The position numbers and the translations under genes were made by a program. This document shows positions 46,430-58,400 of a stretch of DNA of 64,000 bases, in pieces (position 1 is the stretch's first letter; each line of letters begins with the position of its first letter). Where the stretch lies: the NCBI GenBank assembly GCA_019054805.1, contig JAHQIY010000006.1:868001-932000 (forward strand), in the 5' to 3' direction. The DNA is from Brachionus manjavacas. Its lineage: Eukaryota > Rotifera > Eurotatoria > Ploima > Brachionidae. A model generated the notes under the pieces. That model was not told the origin of the DNA and ran no database searches. It saw nothing but the letters and a program-made list of their open reading frames with translations.

Positions 46430-46637
46430 TGTTGAGGTTCGTGCTTTAAACAAAAGATTTGTTTTGGTTTCGGCCTACGCCAAGTTTATTTATTATACAA
46501 AACACGAGAAGAAAAAAGAAAAACTATATTTTTAGAAAAGAAAGCGGGCTTTTATTTGATTCGATTTGTCCTTCACATTAAGTGAGGACTGACGAATTTT
46601 ATTTGAAGGAGACGTATGTTTGGCTTAAACCGCAACA
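46430..46637. mobile_element. Solo LTR (about 208 bp) with 4-bp target duplication
   Basis: Begins TGTTG and ends CAACA, the inverted TG...CA ends of long terminal repeats. It is flanked by direct repeats TACC at 46426-46429 and 46638-46641. There is no adjoining coding sequence, as expected after LTR-LTR recombination. It contains a block shared with the gypsy gag relic at 59326 (see findings). The boundaries were chosen by eye, so the call is moderate. Confidence 0.62.
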
Positions 46638-46641
46638 TACC

Positions 46642-48182
46642 TATTATCAACAACAAAAAATCTTAAAATTAAATATATATAAACTTTAAGTTTTTCATGA
46701 AAAAAATTTTTATCTTTGATTTTTTGAAAAATAATCATTCAAATTTAAATATTAAACTTTAATGATGAAAAGTCGACATTAATATAATATTTATTTCAAA
46801 AAATTTTTCTTGCATTTTTATTCTAATCTAATAATCTCTTTTTATTTCCTCTTTTTTTTATTTTTACTATTAAATTTTATTCTTTCTTTCAGTCTTAAAA
46901 TTTGAAGAAGGTCATTTGGTAGAAACGCGTCGTAACAAATTTACTTTTTAATCGAAAATTTTTTTTTAAATAAATATTTTATTTTAAAAAATTATTTCTA
47001 ATTATCAATTAAAAGGTGCAAAAAAAATAGCATGCCAATTAAATGACAAGTTTAGTACAGACTTGTTTAATAAGTCATAAAAATTTAAAGCCAAAGTTAT
47101 GACTTAATTTTTTTTCTTTTCTCTGATGGCTGAACCTAATGGATTAATGCAGATAGCTTTCAATTTAATTTTAAGATTATGGTTTATTTAGAAATTAAAA
47201 TTTAATTATTTTGGCTAGGGGGTCTGAAACTTTACAGCTTTACATATAGTATATCTTATTTAAGTTTTTTTATCTCAGAATTTCATCAAACCATTCTACT
47301 CGATCGACACATTTTGTGATAGAGAATTATATGGTTTATATTCTGAGCTGGTTATCTTGGAAAAAAATAATTGAGAAATTTTTCGGAAAAAAATCGGAAA
47401 AATTTTGCAATTTTTTAACTTTTTTGAATCTACTTTTTACCAAACCCCTTTACCCATATATTTTTAAACAAATTCTAAAACTAAACAAAATTCTGAAAAA
47501 AACTATGGTTTTACTTTTTTTTATTTATTTAGTTTAAAAATTTATATAATCCTTCAAAAAGTGTTCATTTAAAAAAAAAAAAAAATTTGAAATATTTTCA
47601 AATTTAAAAAAATAAATGTTAATTTTTGACATCTTTTTACATAATTATAAAATTTTGATCGAATCTCAAATTTTGGAAGTTGTGCTGAAAAAAAAGAGGT
47701 TGTTAAATAATCAAATGAAACATCTTCTGAAACAGTAACCTGCAAATTTTATTTAAAAAAAATAATTTCTATATCAAATGTGGTAAAATTAATTTGCATG
47801 CTATTTTGGAATTTACTATTTTAATATGGAGTCCTAGGAGAATTTCGCCAAAAGCTTGTTTTTATTACGCAAAACCATTTTTTTTAATTTATCTGATTGT
47901 TCTTTAAATTTTTTTCTAAAGGCTAATTTATTTCTTTAAATTTTAATTTTAAATCACTTAGGATGTTTTTACCAAGAGTAGAAATTATAAATATAAAATC
48001 TTTAAATATCCGCATCTAAAACTGAAAATAATTAATCAAATTATCATAAAAAAATTCTATCGAAAAAAATACCACCCTTTAAATTATGCTAAATATTTTT
48101 ATTTTCGACAAAGTCTTCATTTTGATTTTTAGGCAAGCAATTTTTTCTCATAACGCGAAAATCTAAAAAAAAAAGGCAAAAA
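46642..48182. other. Intergenic, AT-rich, nothing supported
   Basis: A frame at 47316-47537 is Phe/Leu/Lys-rich and looks like chance in A/T sequence. The last ~100 bp form the leader of the hnRNP gene, with tttttag near 48131 as a possible 5'-UTR splice acceptor. Confidence 0.4.
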
Positions 48183-49244
48183 ATGAACATTGAGCCCGAA
48201 CAAAATTTCAATTTTCAGCAACCATTTGAAATTCCACAACCAGAGTTCACTCAGCCACTGCCAGAGCGCGAAAGCCAATCTCTGGAACCTGAACAGTTCA
48301 GAAAAGTGTTCATCGGGGGTCTAAGCTACAAGACTGACGATGACAAGTTCAAGGAATATTTTTCAAAATATGGCGAGCTTGTCGACTATGTGGTCATGAA
48401 GGACAAAGAGTCTGGCAAGAGCCGTGGCTTCGGCTTTGTCACCTATGCCAATTCAGCTCAAGTGGATGAACTAATGCGAAACAGACCGCATATTATAGAC
48501 GGGCGTCAAATCGAGCCCAAAAGAGCCACACCTAGAGAAGACTCGGGCCGGCAAGAAGTTCAGGCCACGGTCAAAAAACTCTTCATCGGAGGGATAAAGG
48601 ACGCAGTCAGCGAGGATGATCTAAAAAGCTACTTCAGTTGCTATGGCAACATCACTGATTGTGTTATTATGAAAGACAAAGAAAAGAACACCTCGAGAGG
48701 CTTCGGGTTCATTAGCTTTGACGACTACGACCCAGTGGATAAAATAATAATTGAAAAACATCACACACTAAATGGCATAAATTTGCAGTGTCAAAAAGCG
48801 TTGCCCAAAGACTCGCAGAATGGCCGCGGTAGCTCAAATAACGGTCGCGGCTTCAACAACTCTGGTGGTAAATATTTAAAGTAAATGAATAAGCATTAGC
48901 TAAAGTTGATTTATTCAAAAAGGTGGTCGTGGCAGACAGGGTTTTAACATGAATGGCCAGCAGGCTCAATTTGATGGCATGAACAACTATGGCAGTTATA
49001 GCCAGATGCCAATGGGCCAGAGGAGAGGCGCAGGGCCGATGCGTAGCCGAGGCTTCGGCAATAGATCTCAAGGACCCTACGGTAAGTGAATTGTCTAAGA
49101 TATTTTTTAGGGTATTTAAGAAAGGAAAGCTAGTTTAATTCAATTCTTAATCAAGGCGGTCAAAGCGGTAGTCGAAGAGGAGGACGTGCTCTAGGGCAAA
49201 AAGGAGATATAGGAATCCAGAATGGACAAAGTCAACAATTTTAA
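48183..49244 (+). CDS. hnRNP A/B-type RNA-binding protein (two RRMs, Gly-rich tail)
   Basis: Exons 48183-48867, 48923-49081 and 49156-49244 join in frame (G|gtaaat to aaag|GT; G|gtaagt to caag|GC) to give 310 residues. RRM1 has KVFIGGL (41-47) and RGFGFVTY (81-88). RRM2 has KLFIGGI (~132) and RGFGFISF (~172). The tail is rich in Gly, Asn, Arg and Gln with RGG-like units, as in hnRNP A/B, Squid and DAZAP1/Musashi relatives. The N-terminal 40 residues are Gln/Pro/Glu-rich. Its role is binding of nuclear or cytoplasmic mRNA. Introns are 55 and 74 bp. A poly(A) signal AATAAA lies at 49350. The exact orthologue is not resolved. Confidence 0.92.
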
Positions 49245-49859
49245 GACTGTGCTTTTTCACAAGAAATTTATTTAGTTTATTTTTTGAATAGACTTTTAAA
49301 TGTTTTTAAATTTAATTTTAAATGTGAAATTTTACCACTTGAGTAATCAAATAAATGTTTAAAAAACGAGTCGAATTTTTGGTCTATCTATCATCGGTTT
49401 AAATAAGCTGTTTAGATTCATATGTCGAAAAGAATGGAGTTCAACAATGAATGAATATTTAAGTCAAGTTAAATTAAGTTCAACGAATAAGTAAAGATGT
49501 TTGATTGAGATTTTTTGAACAATTTTTTTGCTTTGAAATTTTTGTAATTAATTTTTGATTTTTTCTCAAGATTGAAAGCTTCTTTGGAATCGAGCAATTC
49601 TGGAATAAATGTTGAATTCAAGAGTGCAAATGTTCTGAATTGAAAAAAGAATGGCTAAAATATGGGACAAGCAGCTATGATTAAGATCGATTAAATCAAG
49701 TGAAAAAAACAGTTTTTTCAAAAATCTCAAGTCCAAGTACGGGCTTTTTTTTTAAAGAGATATTTTAGATTTAATCCTGCGGGGGATCATCAAAATGTAG
49801 AAAAAAAATGTAAAAAAAAATATAGAATTTTGTTAAACGTAGAATAAAAAAAGCATACA

Positions 49860-50456
49860 TAAATACTGCTATAGCGGCTCTATATCATTACATAGAAAAA
49901 AATAACATAGAAAATTAACATTGAAAAAATTATCATATTTTTTGGTCAAATACTTAGTCAAAAAAATCTATTAAGCTTTTATATCATAAAATAAATAAAA
50001 AATTAGAATCACATGATTCCAATTAATTTATCTAGAAATTCTAAATTTTATACTTTTATTTTGTTTATATAAATTTCATCTCTTTTTTTCTCTCTTTGAT
50101 CTTTTTAAATTTTGTTTCAATTTAAAGCTTTTGTTTTTGTTTTTTGTTTCACAATGCCTTCTTTTGTGAAAGTTCCAATATTTTATTGAAAGCAATGAAA
50201 TTGTCTCATCGGCGAGGAAGCATTTAATTTAAGATATTTAAATAAAAATCTCCATTTAAATTTACTAAAGCCAGATATTTGAAAATATCATAAGAGAAAT
50301 TTTTTTCAAAAATTATAGAAGTTAAAAAAAAATGAATTTAAATTAACAAGAAACTAGTCTTTATTGAAATTCAATTTTGTATGTGAATTTTTCTATGTAA
50401 ATTTTCTATGTTTTTTTTTTCTATGTAATGATATGGCCTCGCTATAGCTGCATTTA
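49860..50456. mobile_element. Inverted-repeat element (about 600 bp), non-autonomous
   Basis: The arms at 49860-49924 and ~50387-50456 are reverse complements (core GCTATAGCG, then ATATCATTACATAGAAAAA) with about 85-90% match. The interior has no coding frame. The CTATAGCG core recalls Tc1/mariner-pogo ends, but I cannot fix the target duplication, so the superfamily is open. Confidence 0.7.
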
Positions 50457-50906
50457 TTGCTGCTATTCAAAATCCATGTTCTTTGAGTCAGGCATTTTGC
50501 CTATTTTACTCTTGATAAAATTAAACATTTTTTTGTAAGTTACAATTTTTTTATCTGGCAATAAACAATAGACCATAGGCACACCGAGTCCGATATCTTA
50601 ATGTGTATTGAATAAACTTATTTAAACAACGTAGGGCTAATATCTAAAGTTCCTTCACAATACCAATTATTATATTTACTAAAGAGTTTTTCATTAAAAT
50701 AAGCAAGATTTTTTTTTTATATTTTTATTCCTTTCAAAAAAATGTTTTTTATTTTCTATATTTTTTTTCGACATTTTTTTTTATATTTTGATGTATCACC
50801 TAATCCTGTTTGTTCTTTTTTAATAATAAAACGACTCCCTTTCTGGGATTTTTTTACTTAAAGTTTCATTGAAAAATTTTTAAAAGAAAAAAAAATCCTG
50901 CTAAAT

Positions 50907-50936
50907 GTGATATAGCGACATCTTTGTCGATATCAC
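50907..50936. repeat. Short imperfect hairpin
   Basis: GTGATATAGCGAC pairs with GTCGATATCAC across a six-base loop, with a two-base bulge. Isolated; could be the tip of a decayed palindromic element. Confidence 0.5.
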
Positions 50937-50984
50937 TGCAAAACTAATTAACATAATCATGAGCGTTTAAGTTAACAAAGAAGA

Positions 50985-51390
50985 ATAGATAGCTGCTTCA
51001 ATACGTCTAACCAGGAGATTGGATAGACGGGCCCAAAGGTACTAATGTAAACATTACACCATATATACAAAAAAAAGAGCACAAATTTCCAAGCCTTGAG
51101 AAACACCAGAAGTTATTTGGTAATGACTCTAAATTCTAAATTAGATTTGCCAGAGAAGTATGTTTTAAGAATTTGACCGTAGCTCAATCCATTTTTATAA
51201 GCTTTCAAACAACGCCAAAATCTTCTGATCAGTTTGTTATTTATTTCCATTCCAACAAATTCTCTTCTAGAACTCTCTAATAATCTTTCATTGAATCAAA
51301 TGTCTGATTTGTTGAATTTCGATTTATTAAGCTTTAAATAAAAAAAGTGAAACCTGAGATTTGTTCAGAATTTTGTCTAGTTTTATAATT
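50985..51390 (-). mobile_element. Non-LTR RT fragment, very decayed
   Basis: Minus strand: RLLESSRREFVGMEINN and IRRFWRCLKAYKNGLSYG, then TSGVSQGLEICALFF, a corrupted version of the GVPQGSVLGPLLF box. Multiple stops. Orientation is opposite to the endonuclease fragment that follows. Confidence 0.5.
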
Positions 51391-51779
51391 TAAATAAAAA
51401 AATTTGGGTCTTGGGTCAATCCTCCGACGAGAATCAAAAAAACTGGAAAAAAGCACAAAAAATTTGTTTTTTTGGTTTAAAGACTCTTTAAATAATAAAA
51501 TATGTGAATTTTTATCTTTTTAGAACTTTACTCACCTGATTTAGTCGCATCTAATGAAACATGATATTTCATTTTAACTTTTTGCTATTCATTAAATTAT
51601 AGGTTATAAAAAAGAACATAAAGAAAGATAGAATGACCAAGGTGGAGGGGAGGCTTTTTCAATGAAAGAAAATGTTTACTAGAGTTTAGAAAAAGAATAT
51701 GATTCTTTTGAATTAGAGTTATTATGTCTAAAAATTAACTTAAAAAAGCAAATTTTTTAATTTTTTCGAACTTCAACCC

Positions 51780-52565
51780 TCAAAACACCTAACCAAAAAA
51801 AGAATCTTTCGAAAAATTGTATGAAAGTATGTATGATTTTGTTTTAGCAGGCGATTTAAATTCAAAATAATGAATGATAAGTCTCGAACTCACTGTCATT
51901 TTAAAACACTAAAAGAGGATATTTAAAATCTTTTTTCTGTTACACGTTGTTTTTACAGCAAGAAAGTTGAATTTTCGAGTCTTAAAAAACATGATATGGG
52001 CAGTGATCACTATCCTGTTTTACTTAAACTCAAATTTTTAATTTGATTTAAATGCAAAAGATATTTATTATAAAAAAAAGGATCTTAATAAGGCCGAGTG
52101 GGATAAGTTTAGAGAGCTATTACCAAAAGATGTCTCAAATGATATAAAGATAATGAAGGATATAATGACAAATTCTTTTCCTATTTTTAAAGCTAGAAAT
52201 TCTAAAAAAACATTTCCATCCTATATTCTTGAATTAAGTGGTAAAAAACATTAAAACGTTAAAACAATAATCTAGAAAATAAAGCACGTTTAAACCTTTT
52301 TACAAAACCAGTAAGGGAAGAAATTCCTGTTTTTAGAGACAAAAATTGGCAGGTTTTTCTCGATAAAAAAAATAAGAACGTGGGCCTTCGAACAACTTTT
52401 GGCGTAAAGCTAATAGAAACAGGAATAATTCTAAAAAATAATTAAGGAATTGTCAATTTCCTAAATTAACCTATAATGGTAAAGAGTAAAAAACAGAAAT
52501 GGAAAAGGTTGTGTTATTTGGTAAATTATTGGAAGAAAGGACAAAAACTTTGAATAGCCGAAATA
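51780..52565 (+). mobile_element. Non-LTR endonuclease and linker fragment
   Basis: Plus strand: LYESMYDFVLAGDLNSK, then MGSDHYPVLLKL, then KDLNKAEWDKFRELLPK, and a linker with PVFRDKNWQVF. GDLNSK and SDHYP are the usual catalytic and His boxes of the apurinic-endonuclease domain. Stops and frameshifts interrupt it, and there is no RT downstream. It is cut off by the hAT-like element at 52612. Confidence 0.65.
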
Positions 52566-52611
52566 TTTAATTTAAAAAAAAGTGTGAAAAAAAAAGGGCT
52601 CACGGTAAAAC

Positions 52612-53159
52612 CAGAGTTGTTTTTAAGTCACAAATCTTAAGTCAAGTCAAGTCAATGACTTGACTTAGATTTTTTTTTTTTTTTAAGTCAAGTCAATGAC
52701 TTAAAAATTTTTAAGTTTAAAAAATCGTTAAAAAAAAAGCGGCAAGTCAAAGTTACGGTCAACATTGTGGCGGGCGATCATTTAGCCGTTCAGCTTGGCG
52801 GCCAGAATTTGGGACTGCGGCGCTGAAAAAAAAGATGCCAAAATATCATAAAAAATTAAAAAGTTAAGAAAATTAAATATGTTTATTAAAAAAAAAAAAA
52901 ACCAACGGCCAACAATCATCCACTACCAATAATACTCAATTTTAATGAAATAAATAATTAAAAGGATTTCTAATCTAACTCATGACTTTGACTTAAAAAA
53001 AAAAAAAAAAATTTTTAAGTCATTGACTTGACTTAAAAAAAAAAAAAAAATTTTAAGTCATGACTTTGACTTAAAAAAAAAAAAAATTTAAGTCAAGTCA
53101 TAACTTTGACTTAAATTTTTGTGACTTAGACTTAAAACTGTGACTTAAAAACAAGTCTG
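52612..53159. mobile_element. hAT-like non-autonomous element (548 bp) with exact 8-bp target duplication
   Basis: Ends CAGAGTTGTTTTTAAGTCAC and the complement of CAGACTTGTTTTTAAGTCAC. Direct repeats GGTAAAAC flank it at 52604-52611 and 53160-53167. The subterminal zones are built of many AAGTCA/TGACTT units separated by A runs. The centre (about 52765-52840) resembles the GC-rich arm of the hAT-like element at 11.3 kb (GCGGGCGATCATTTAGCCG compared with GCGGGTGGTCATTTGGCCG). The 8-bp duplication and CAG-type terminus support hAT. Confidence 0.88.
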
Positions 53160-53730
53160 GGTAAAACCACAACGCTATAATTAATTTACTGTAAAATCAA
53201 TTTATGATTAAAATTCTATTAGCCAAAAAATTTATCGAATAAAAAAATGAATTTAGAAAAATAAGTAATTTTTTTAAGTTAATGTTTTAGTTAAATGAAA
53301 GGAAAACAAAAGGATTCTTTATATGATTTAAATGGTGAGGTGTCCTTCATAAAAAAGCATAAGACCAACTTTATTCGAGGGAACAAATTCATTTTTTGAT
53401 CTCATTTTTTAAAAATAAAGGTTTCTGTTTCTTAAGGTTCCAAAATGGAATTGTTTTTATATTGAATGGTAAACATAATCACCTTATTAAAAAAGATATA
53501 AGAGCCAAAGTGATAAGAGCCTAAGTTTATCTTCTTAACGCACATAATTAATCTTTATTCGAATTAATTATTAAAGCTAACAGTAAAATGATAACGTTTT
53601 AACACATAAATGGAAAAAAATAAAGAAATATTCCCCTCTTATTTTTTCTTCGGTTCATTAAAGATTTTTTTTTGATTATTGTCATTTTACAGTAAATTAA
53701 TTATAGCGTTGTCATTTAACCAAAATTGTC
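53160..53730. repeat. Facing pogo-like termini flanking a 490-bp segment
   Basis: The 29 bases at 53170-53198 (ACAACGCTATAATTAATTTA onward, then CTGTAAAAT) recur as reverse complement at 53687-53715. Read outward, each is TACAGTAAATTAATTATAGC and GTTGT, which looks like a pogo/Tigger end beginning CAGT after TA. The segment between contains pieces readable as KGKQKDSLYDLNGEVSF and FILNGKHNHLIKKDIRAK, which resemble a FLYWCH-like transposon domain. The right copy continues with CATTTAACCAAAATTGTCAG. The interpretation is uncertain. Confidence 0.5.
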
Positions 53731-54050
53731 AGCGTCTTTATTTTTGAAAATTCTTTTGCATAAATCGTGGAAATTGTCTAAAATTTCTGAATTTTAAAAT
53801 TATTAGAAAGACGATTTATTAAAATTGTTTGAATTAGAAATAAATTTTTGATAGATTTTTTAATTTATTACTATTAAAACATAAATAAATAATTAATTAT
53901 ATTTTAAAGTGTTTCACTCTTTCTAATTCAAATAAAATTGTTTAAATATTATTTACAATATTCAAGCAAATAATTATGTGTTGCTAAGAAAATTTTTTTA
54001 TTCGAAATGAACTTAATATTTAAAAAAAAAATTATTTTCAATAAAAAAAC

Positions 54051-54740
54051 ATGAATTTCTATTCAATATTAAAAACCAACAAATTGATTATTTTTGGAAT
54101 TATTTTATACTCCATCATATTATATCAAATAGATAGAAAATTGTTAGATAATCTTTTATTTACCATTCTTATATCGACAGTTTTGTTCATAATGAATCGA
54201 AAAAAAACAGGTAATTTATTCTTTATTTTTCAAAAAAATGTCTAAAAATAATTTAAAATTTTAGATGAGAATTCACTTGTGATTGAAAAGTCAGATGTGC
54301 AAGATTTGAAAAAAAATTTGAATTTGATAAAAAAAAATCAACTAGAATTCAATAAAAATTGGCTAAAAGAAATTGAATCGGAAACAAAAAAAAAATTGAC
54401 AATTTTGAAGAGTGATCAAAATAGAAAGATAGATGAGATATTTGAAAATTTACTAAATATTTATCAGCAATTTTATATAGACGCTGAAAGCTTCCAGAGA
54501 AATTTAGTTGAAAGTAATAATTTTTTGGAAGAAACTTCAGTCTTTTTAGAAAAAATGAATGATTGGCAACATAATGTATCAAAAAGTCTTTCAGATTTTA
54601 GAAAATTTAAAGACAATGAGTACAACAGTAAAATAGACGAATCGTCAGAACTTCTAATTAGCTCCTTGAAAAACTTGGATCAAAATTTGAAACTTGAAAA
54701 TAAAAATGAAGAAATTTTTGCATATCTAGAAAATAAGTAG
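54051..54740 (+). CDS. Small two-exon protein: two membrane helices then coiled coil
   Basis: Exon 54051-54210 (53 codons plus 1 base, donor CAG|gtaatt) joins 54265-54740 (acceptor aaattttag) to give 211 residues. Residues ~11-28 and ~33-48 are hydrophobic (LIIFGIILYSIILY; LLFTILISTVLFIM) and are followed by NRKK. Residues ~56-211 are Lys/Glu/Asn/Leu-rich and heptad-like (QDLKKNLNLIKKNQLEF; FNKNWLKEIESETKKKL). A 54-bp intron with good splice sites supports a real gene. The family is not recognised; a membrane-anchored coiled-coil tether is the neutral description. Confidence 0.68.
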
Positions 54741-55450
54741 TAGAAATCAGATGTAGCTATACAATATTATTTTCATTATATTTAGAATTAAAAAGTAATT
54801 ATGAATCAATTGATTTCATCTTAGTGTAGTTTATTTTTAAATTACTTTTATTTTAAAAATTAAATAATTTTGTAATAAATTTTTTTGATAATTTTCTTTT
54901 CCCATAATTTCTGAAAAAAACATTTTTCAATTAAATTTTGGCCAAAACATTTAGATTTAGTTTTATAATCAAAAAAGTTTTCAAGATTCAACTCTTTTAG
55001 TAATTAACAATATTTAATAGGGATTAAAGTTCCTGATCAAAAAACAAAAATTTTATGGTGTTTATTTTTTTTACCTTTAAATGATCCTGATATCCATTTT
55101 TTAAAAATTATCTTTAGAAGAACACTTCAAATTATTATTCAATTAAATTAATTGCAATGCTTATTAAAAAGAATTAAATATGTTTGTGAATGTTTAATAG
55201 TTTGTGAAGTGTCGTCACGTGATTAACACACTTGTCAATTTGTGATGACTGTTATTCGAAATTTTACATTTAGGTGCCGATCCTAAATGCAGTGGTATCA
55301 AACACCATTTTGCGCACGGCACTAGTTTTATTCTTGTATAATTAGTAACAATTTTAAATAATGAAATCATTATTTGTTCTCTCTCTCTTGTGTTTAACAT
55401 ACTTAGCTTTTGCCACAGAGTGGCTACTTTCTATTTTAGACTAAAAACAT
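54741..55450. other. AT-rich spacer; possible retroelement edge
   Basis: Mostly low complexity. At 55205-55410 the base composition becomes mixed (GTGCCGATCCTAAATGCAG and a CT repeat at 55379-55389), which may be part of the LTR or leader of the adjacent gypsy block, but I cannot place boundaries. Confidence 0.4.
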
Positions 55451-55478
55451 AAACTATTAAACTATTAAACAGTATAAG

Positions 55479-58400
55479 CTAGAGGGTCACATCGCCGCTT
55501 GCTGTTGGCCCCCGCTTGTCGTCCGAGGGGTCGTTGTCGGGCAAGTTCTCGGGCCTGTCGTAATTCTGGGGAAGTCGTAATTCCGCTTCCAGTTTGCGGC
55601 GTCTCACCCCGCACACCCGCTTGACTTCGAACGTCAACCTCGATCCATTAGAGACCATGCCCGTCCAGTCGAGCATGGCCTTATCATCTTCTAGGCGAGT
55701 GAGCTCCATCAAATGCGTGTTACGGCTCCGTCCGGTTGTTTGACACGAGGTGGAGCACTAATATTTGCGAGAGCCCCTCCTCGCGGGCTCTATCGATGAG
55801 CCGGGTCTTTAAAAAGTCCCGGTTATTTACTTAACTTAATTCTTCTCTTGTTTCATTTGACTTAACTGTATTTTAACTGTCTAAACTGTAAGAAGTGTTT
55901 AACTGTTTCAAACAGACTGTCTTAAAAAAAAGAAAAAATTCAACAACTTCAAAACTTGCAATTTCTGGACTAAAGCAATAAAATAAATATTTTGGACTTC
56001 CATTAAACAAAACAAATAAATAAAAAAAAAAAGAATAAAAAATAGTCTGTTTATAAAGGGTTAAATAGAGTTTTAAATTTGGGTTTTGGTTAACTTGCCG
56101 TTAGATCCTTGCTCTTTTGTAGGCTTTCCCCCCCCCCCCCTTTTTGTGTATCCGCTTGTGTGAGCCTAACGCTCCAGCTGTGCTCGTTACGAAATCACAT
56201 ACATCGCATCTATAGTTTTCTTTCACTGCTCCTACTGGTCTTGTTGTTTTCTCTGGTGTACTGTACATGGTTTTTTCTAGGAACTATTCTTCACTGTGTG
56301 CACCTTCTGGATTACTTTCCCCTTCCGAACTTTCCTGCCCAAGTGTTTCCGACTGTGGAATAATTATCGTTTCATACTCAGGTGGATTTTCTTAATTGTT
56401 ACTGTTCACTTGGGCCTGTTGGTTTTGGTTCGTATTTTACGTAGCTCCATTTTCGATTTCAACAACCTTTGGCCTAGTCTCTTCTCTTCCGGCTTGTTCG
56501 CTTGCTGGTCTCACTTGGTACTTTTTCTTCCTGAGGATGGCAATGGTTTTCTTGTTTCTCTCCATATGCTCCTTGAAGCTGAACTGATTCTTTCCATCAT
56601 TTTAGCGTGATCTCTTGCCACGTAAAGTGTCATCCGATTGTAATGCACAATTTGCTTTTTGTCTGTTTTCACGTCACGGACCTCAAAATTAACGTCACTC
56701 AAGATAACCTCAAACGGGCCCAAAAATTTCGGAACGAAACTGAGGCGGTCTCGATAACAAATCCGCTTTCTGATTTAAAGCTCCTGGGTGATACACTATC
56801 TTGTAATTCAGTTCTTCCAATTTTAGCAATAACCTTTAAAGACGTCCATTGGGCACTTTGGCTTTTTCCAATGTGCTTAAAGGAATATGGTCGGACTTCC
56901 AAAAATAAACGTACGCGTACACAATCGCTAACATTTACTTTTCTAATATTGAATAGTTCCTCTCGTGCTTATTTAACAACCGGCTTGTATACGCAATTGG
57001 GTGAAAAATACCTTCAAACCGCTGTCTCAGCACAACGCCCAGTGCTAAATCCGATGCATCAGTTTAAATTTCGAACTCGCCTTTGAAATTTGGGTAAATC
57101 AAGATTGGTGTTGAACAAGTTACTTCTTTAGTTTCTCATACGCTTTCTGGCATTCTTCTGACCAAATGAACGTAGACTTCGGCTTTATAAGCGCATATAG
57201 ATTGGCAGCTACGTTACTGAACGAAGGAATGAACCTTCTGTAATACTAGATCATTCCCAAGAACCGTTTAACTACGTCCTTGTTATTTGGTGCTTTCATT
57301 TCAACTAAAGCTCTAATCTTGCCGTAGTCTGGCCTTAGTCCTCGCTTGGTAATCTGGTTACCTAAGTAATTTACTCTATCCATGAACAGTTTGCACTTGC
57401 TCGGCTTGAGCTTCAGATAGGCTCCAATGAATCTTTGTAAAACTTCCTCTAATCTGGCTTTATGTATTTCGAAGTCTTTTGCAAAAACAATGATGTCGTC
57501 TATGTATACGAGACAATATTTTCAACTTAGTAGGTTGTTCATCGCATGTTGGAACGTGTTATTTGCCATTAATGCCGTCTTCTCTTTGTCCTTTTCTTCC
57601 ACTGGGATATGCCAATATCCCGTTTCTAGATCCAAAGTCGTAAAATACACCGAACCACCTAGCATGTCCACCGTATAGTTAATCCTCGGTAGAGGGTACG
57701 AGTCTTTTACGGTCGCTTGATTCAACTTCCTAAAATCAATGCAAAAACGATATTCCTGCTTACGATCACCTTAAATCTTTTTTTTGAACAAAATTATCGG
57801 GCTCGACCACGAGCTTTTACTTTCCTAGATAATTTTGTTATCTAACATTGACTTTATCTGTCACTCAATCTCCTCTTGCGCTTCTTGCGGTATCTTGTAT
57901 TGCTTCTGTTTAAAAGGTCTCGCACCGTTCATGTCGATACCATTTGTCGAGACGTGCGTTGTCTCCACATCATACTCTGTCCATTTGAACGCTTTCTTGT
58001 ACTTTGTAATCAACTCTTTTAGTGATCTCTGCTGTTGATTCGTTATCTCCGGGTTTATTTGGGTAATATTCCAATTAATATCCCCATCCTCGTTTAAACT
58101 CTCTTCTTCGGATTCTCAACTAAACTCTGCGCCTTCTTCCAACATAATGTCCCTTTCCGTAATGTTCATGACACCTAACCCAAGTCTTCCCTCACTAGAG
58201 ACATTTCCTACACTTCTCACCCAGATAACTTCCTGGTTTAAATTGTTCGATATTTCCGGCCTTGTTTCGAACATTACTATTTTGTCTTTGGTCTATACCT
58301 GGATCTCAACTAACATTTCTGTCTTAGGTTAAACAATTACGGAACTTCTCATTGTTCCAAAATTCTTATTTGTGGGATCATTTTCACCCGTCACTGGTTC

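Noticed and set aside
47316..47537. 73-codon plus frame before the hnRNP gene
   Set aside because: Low-complexity translation, no flanking signals.
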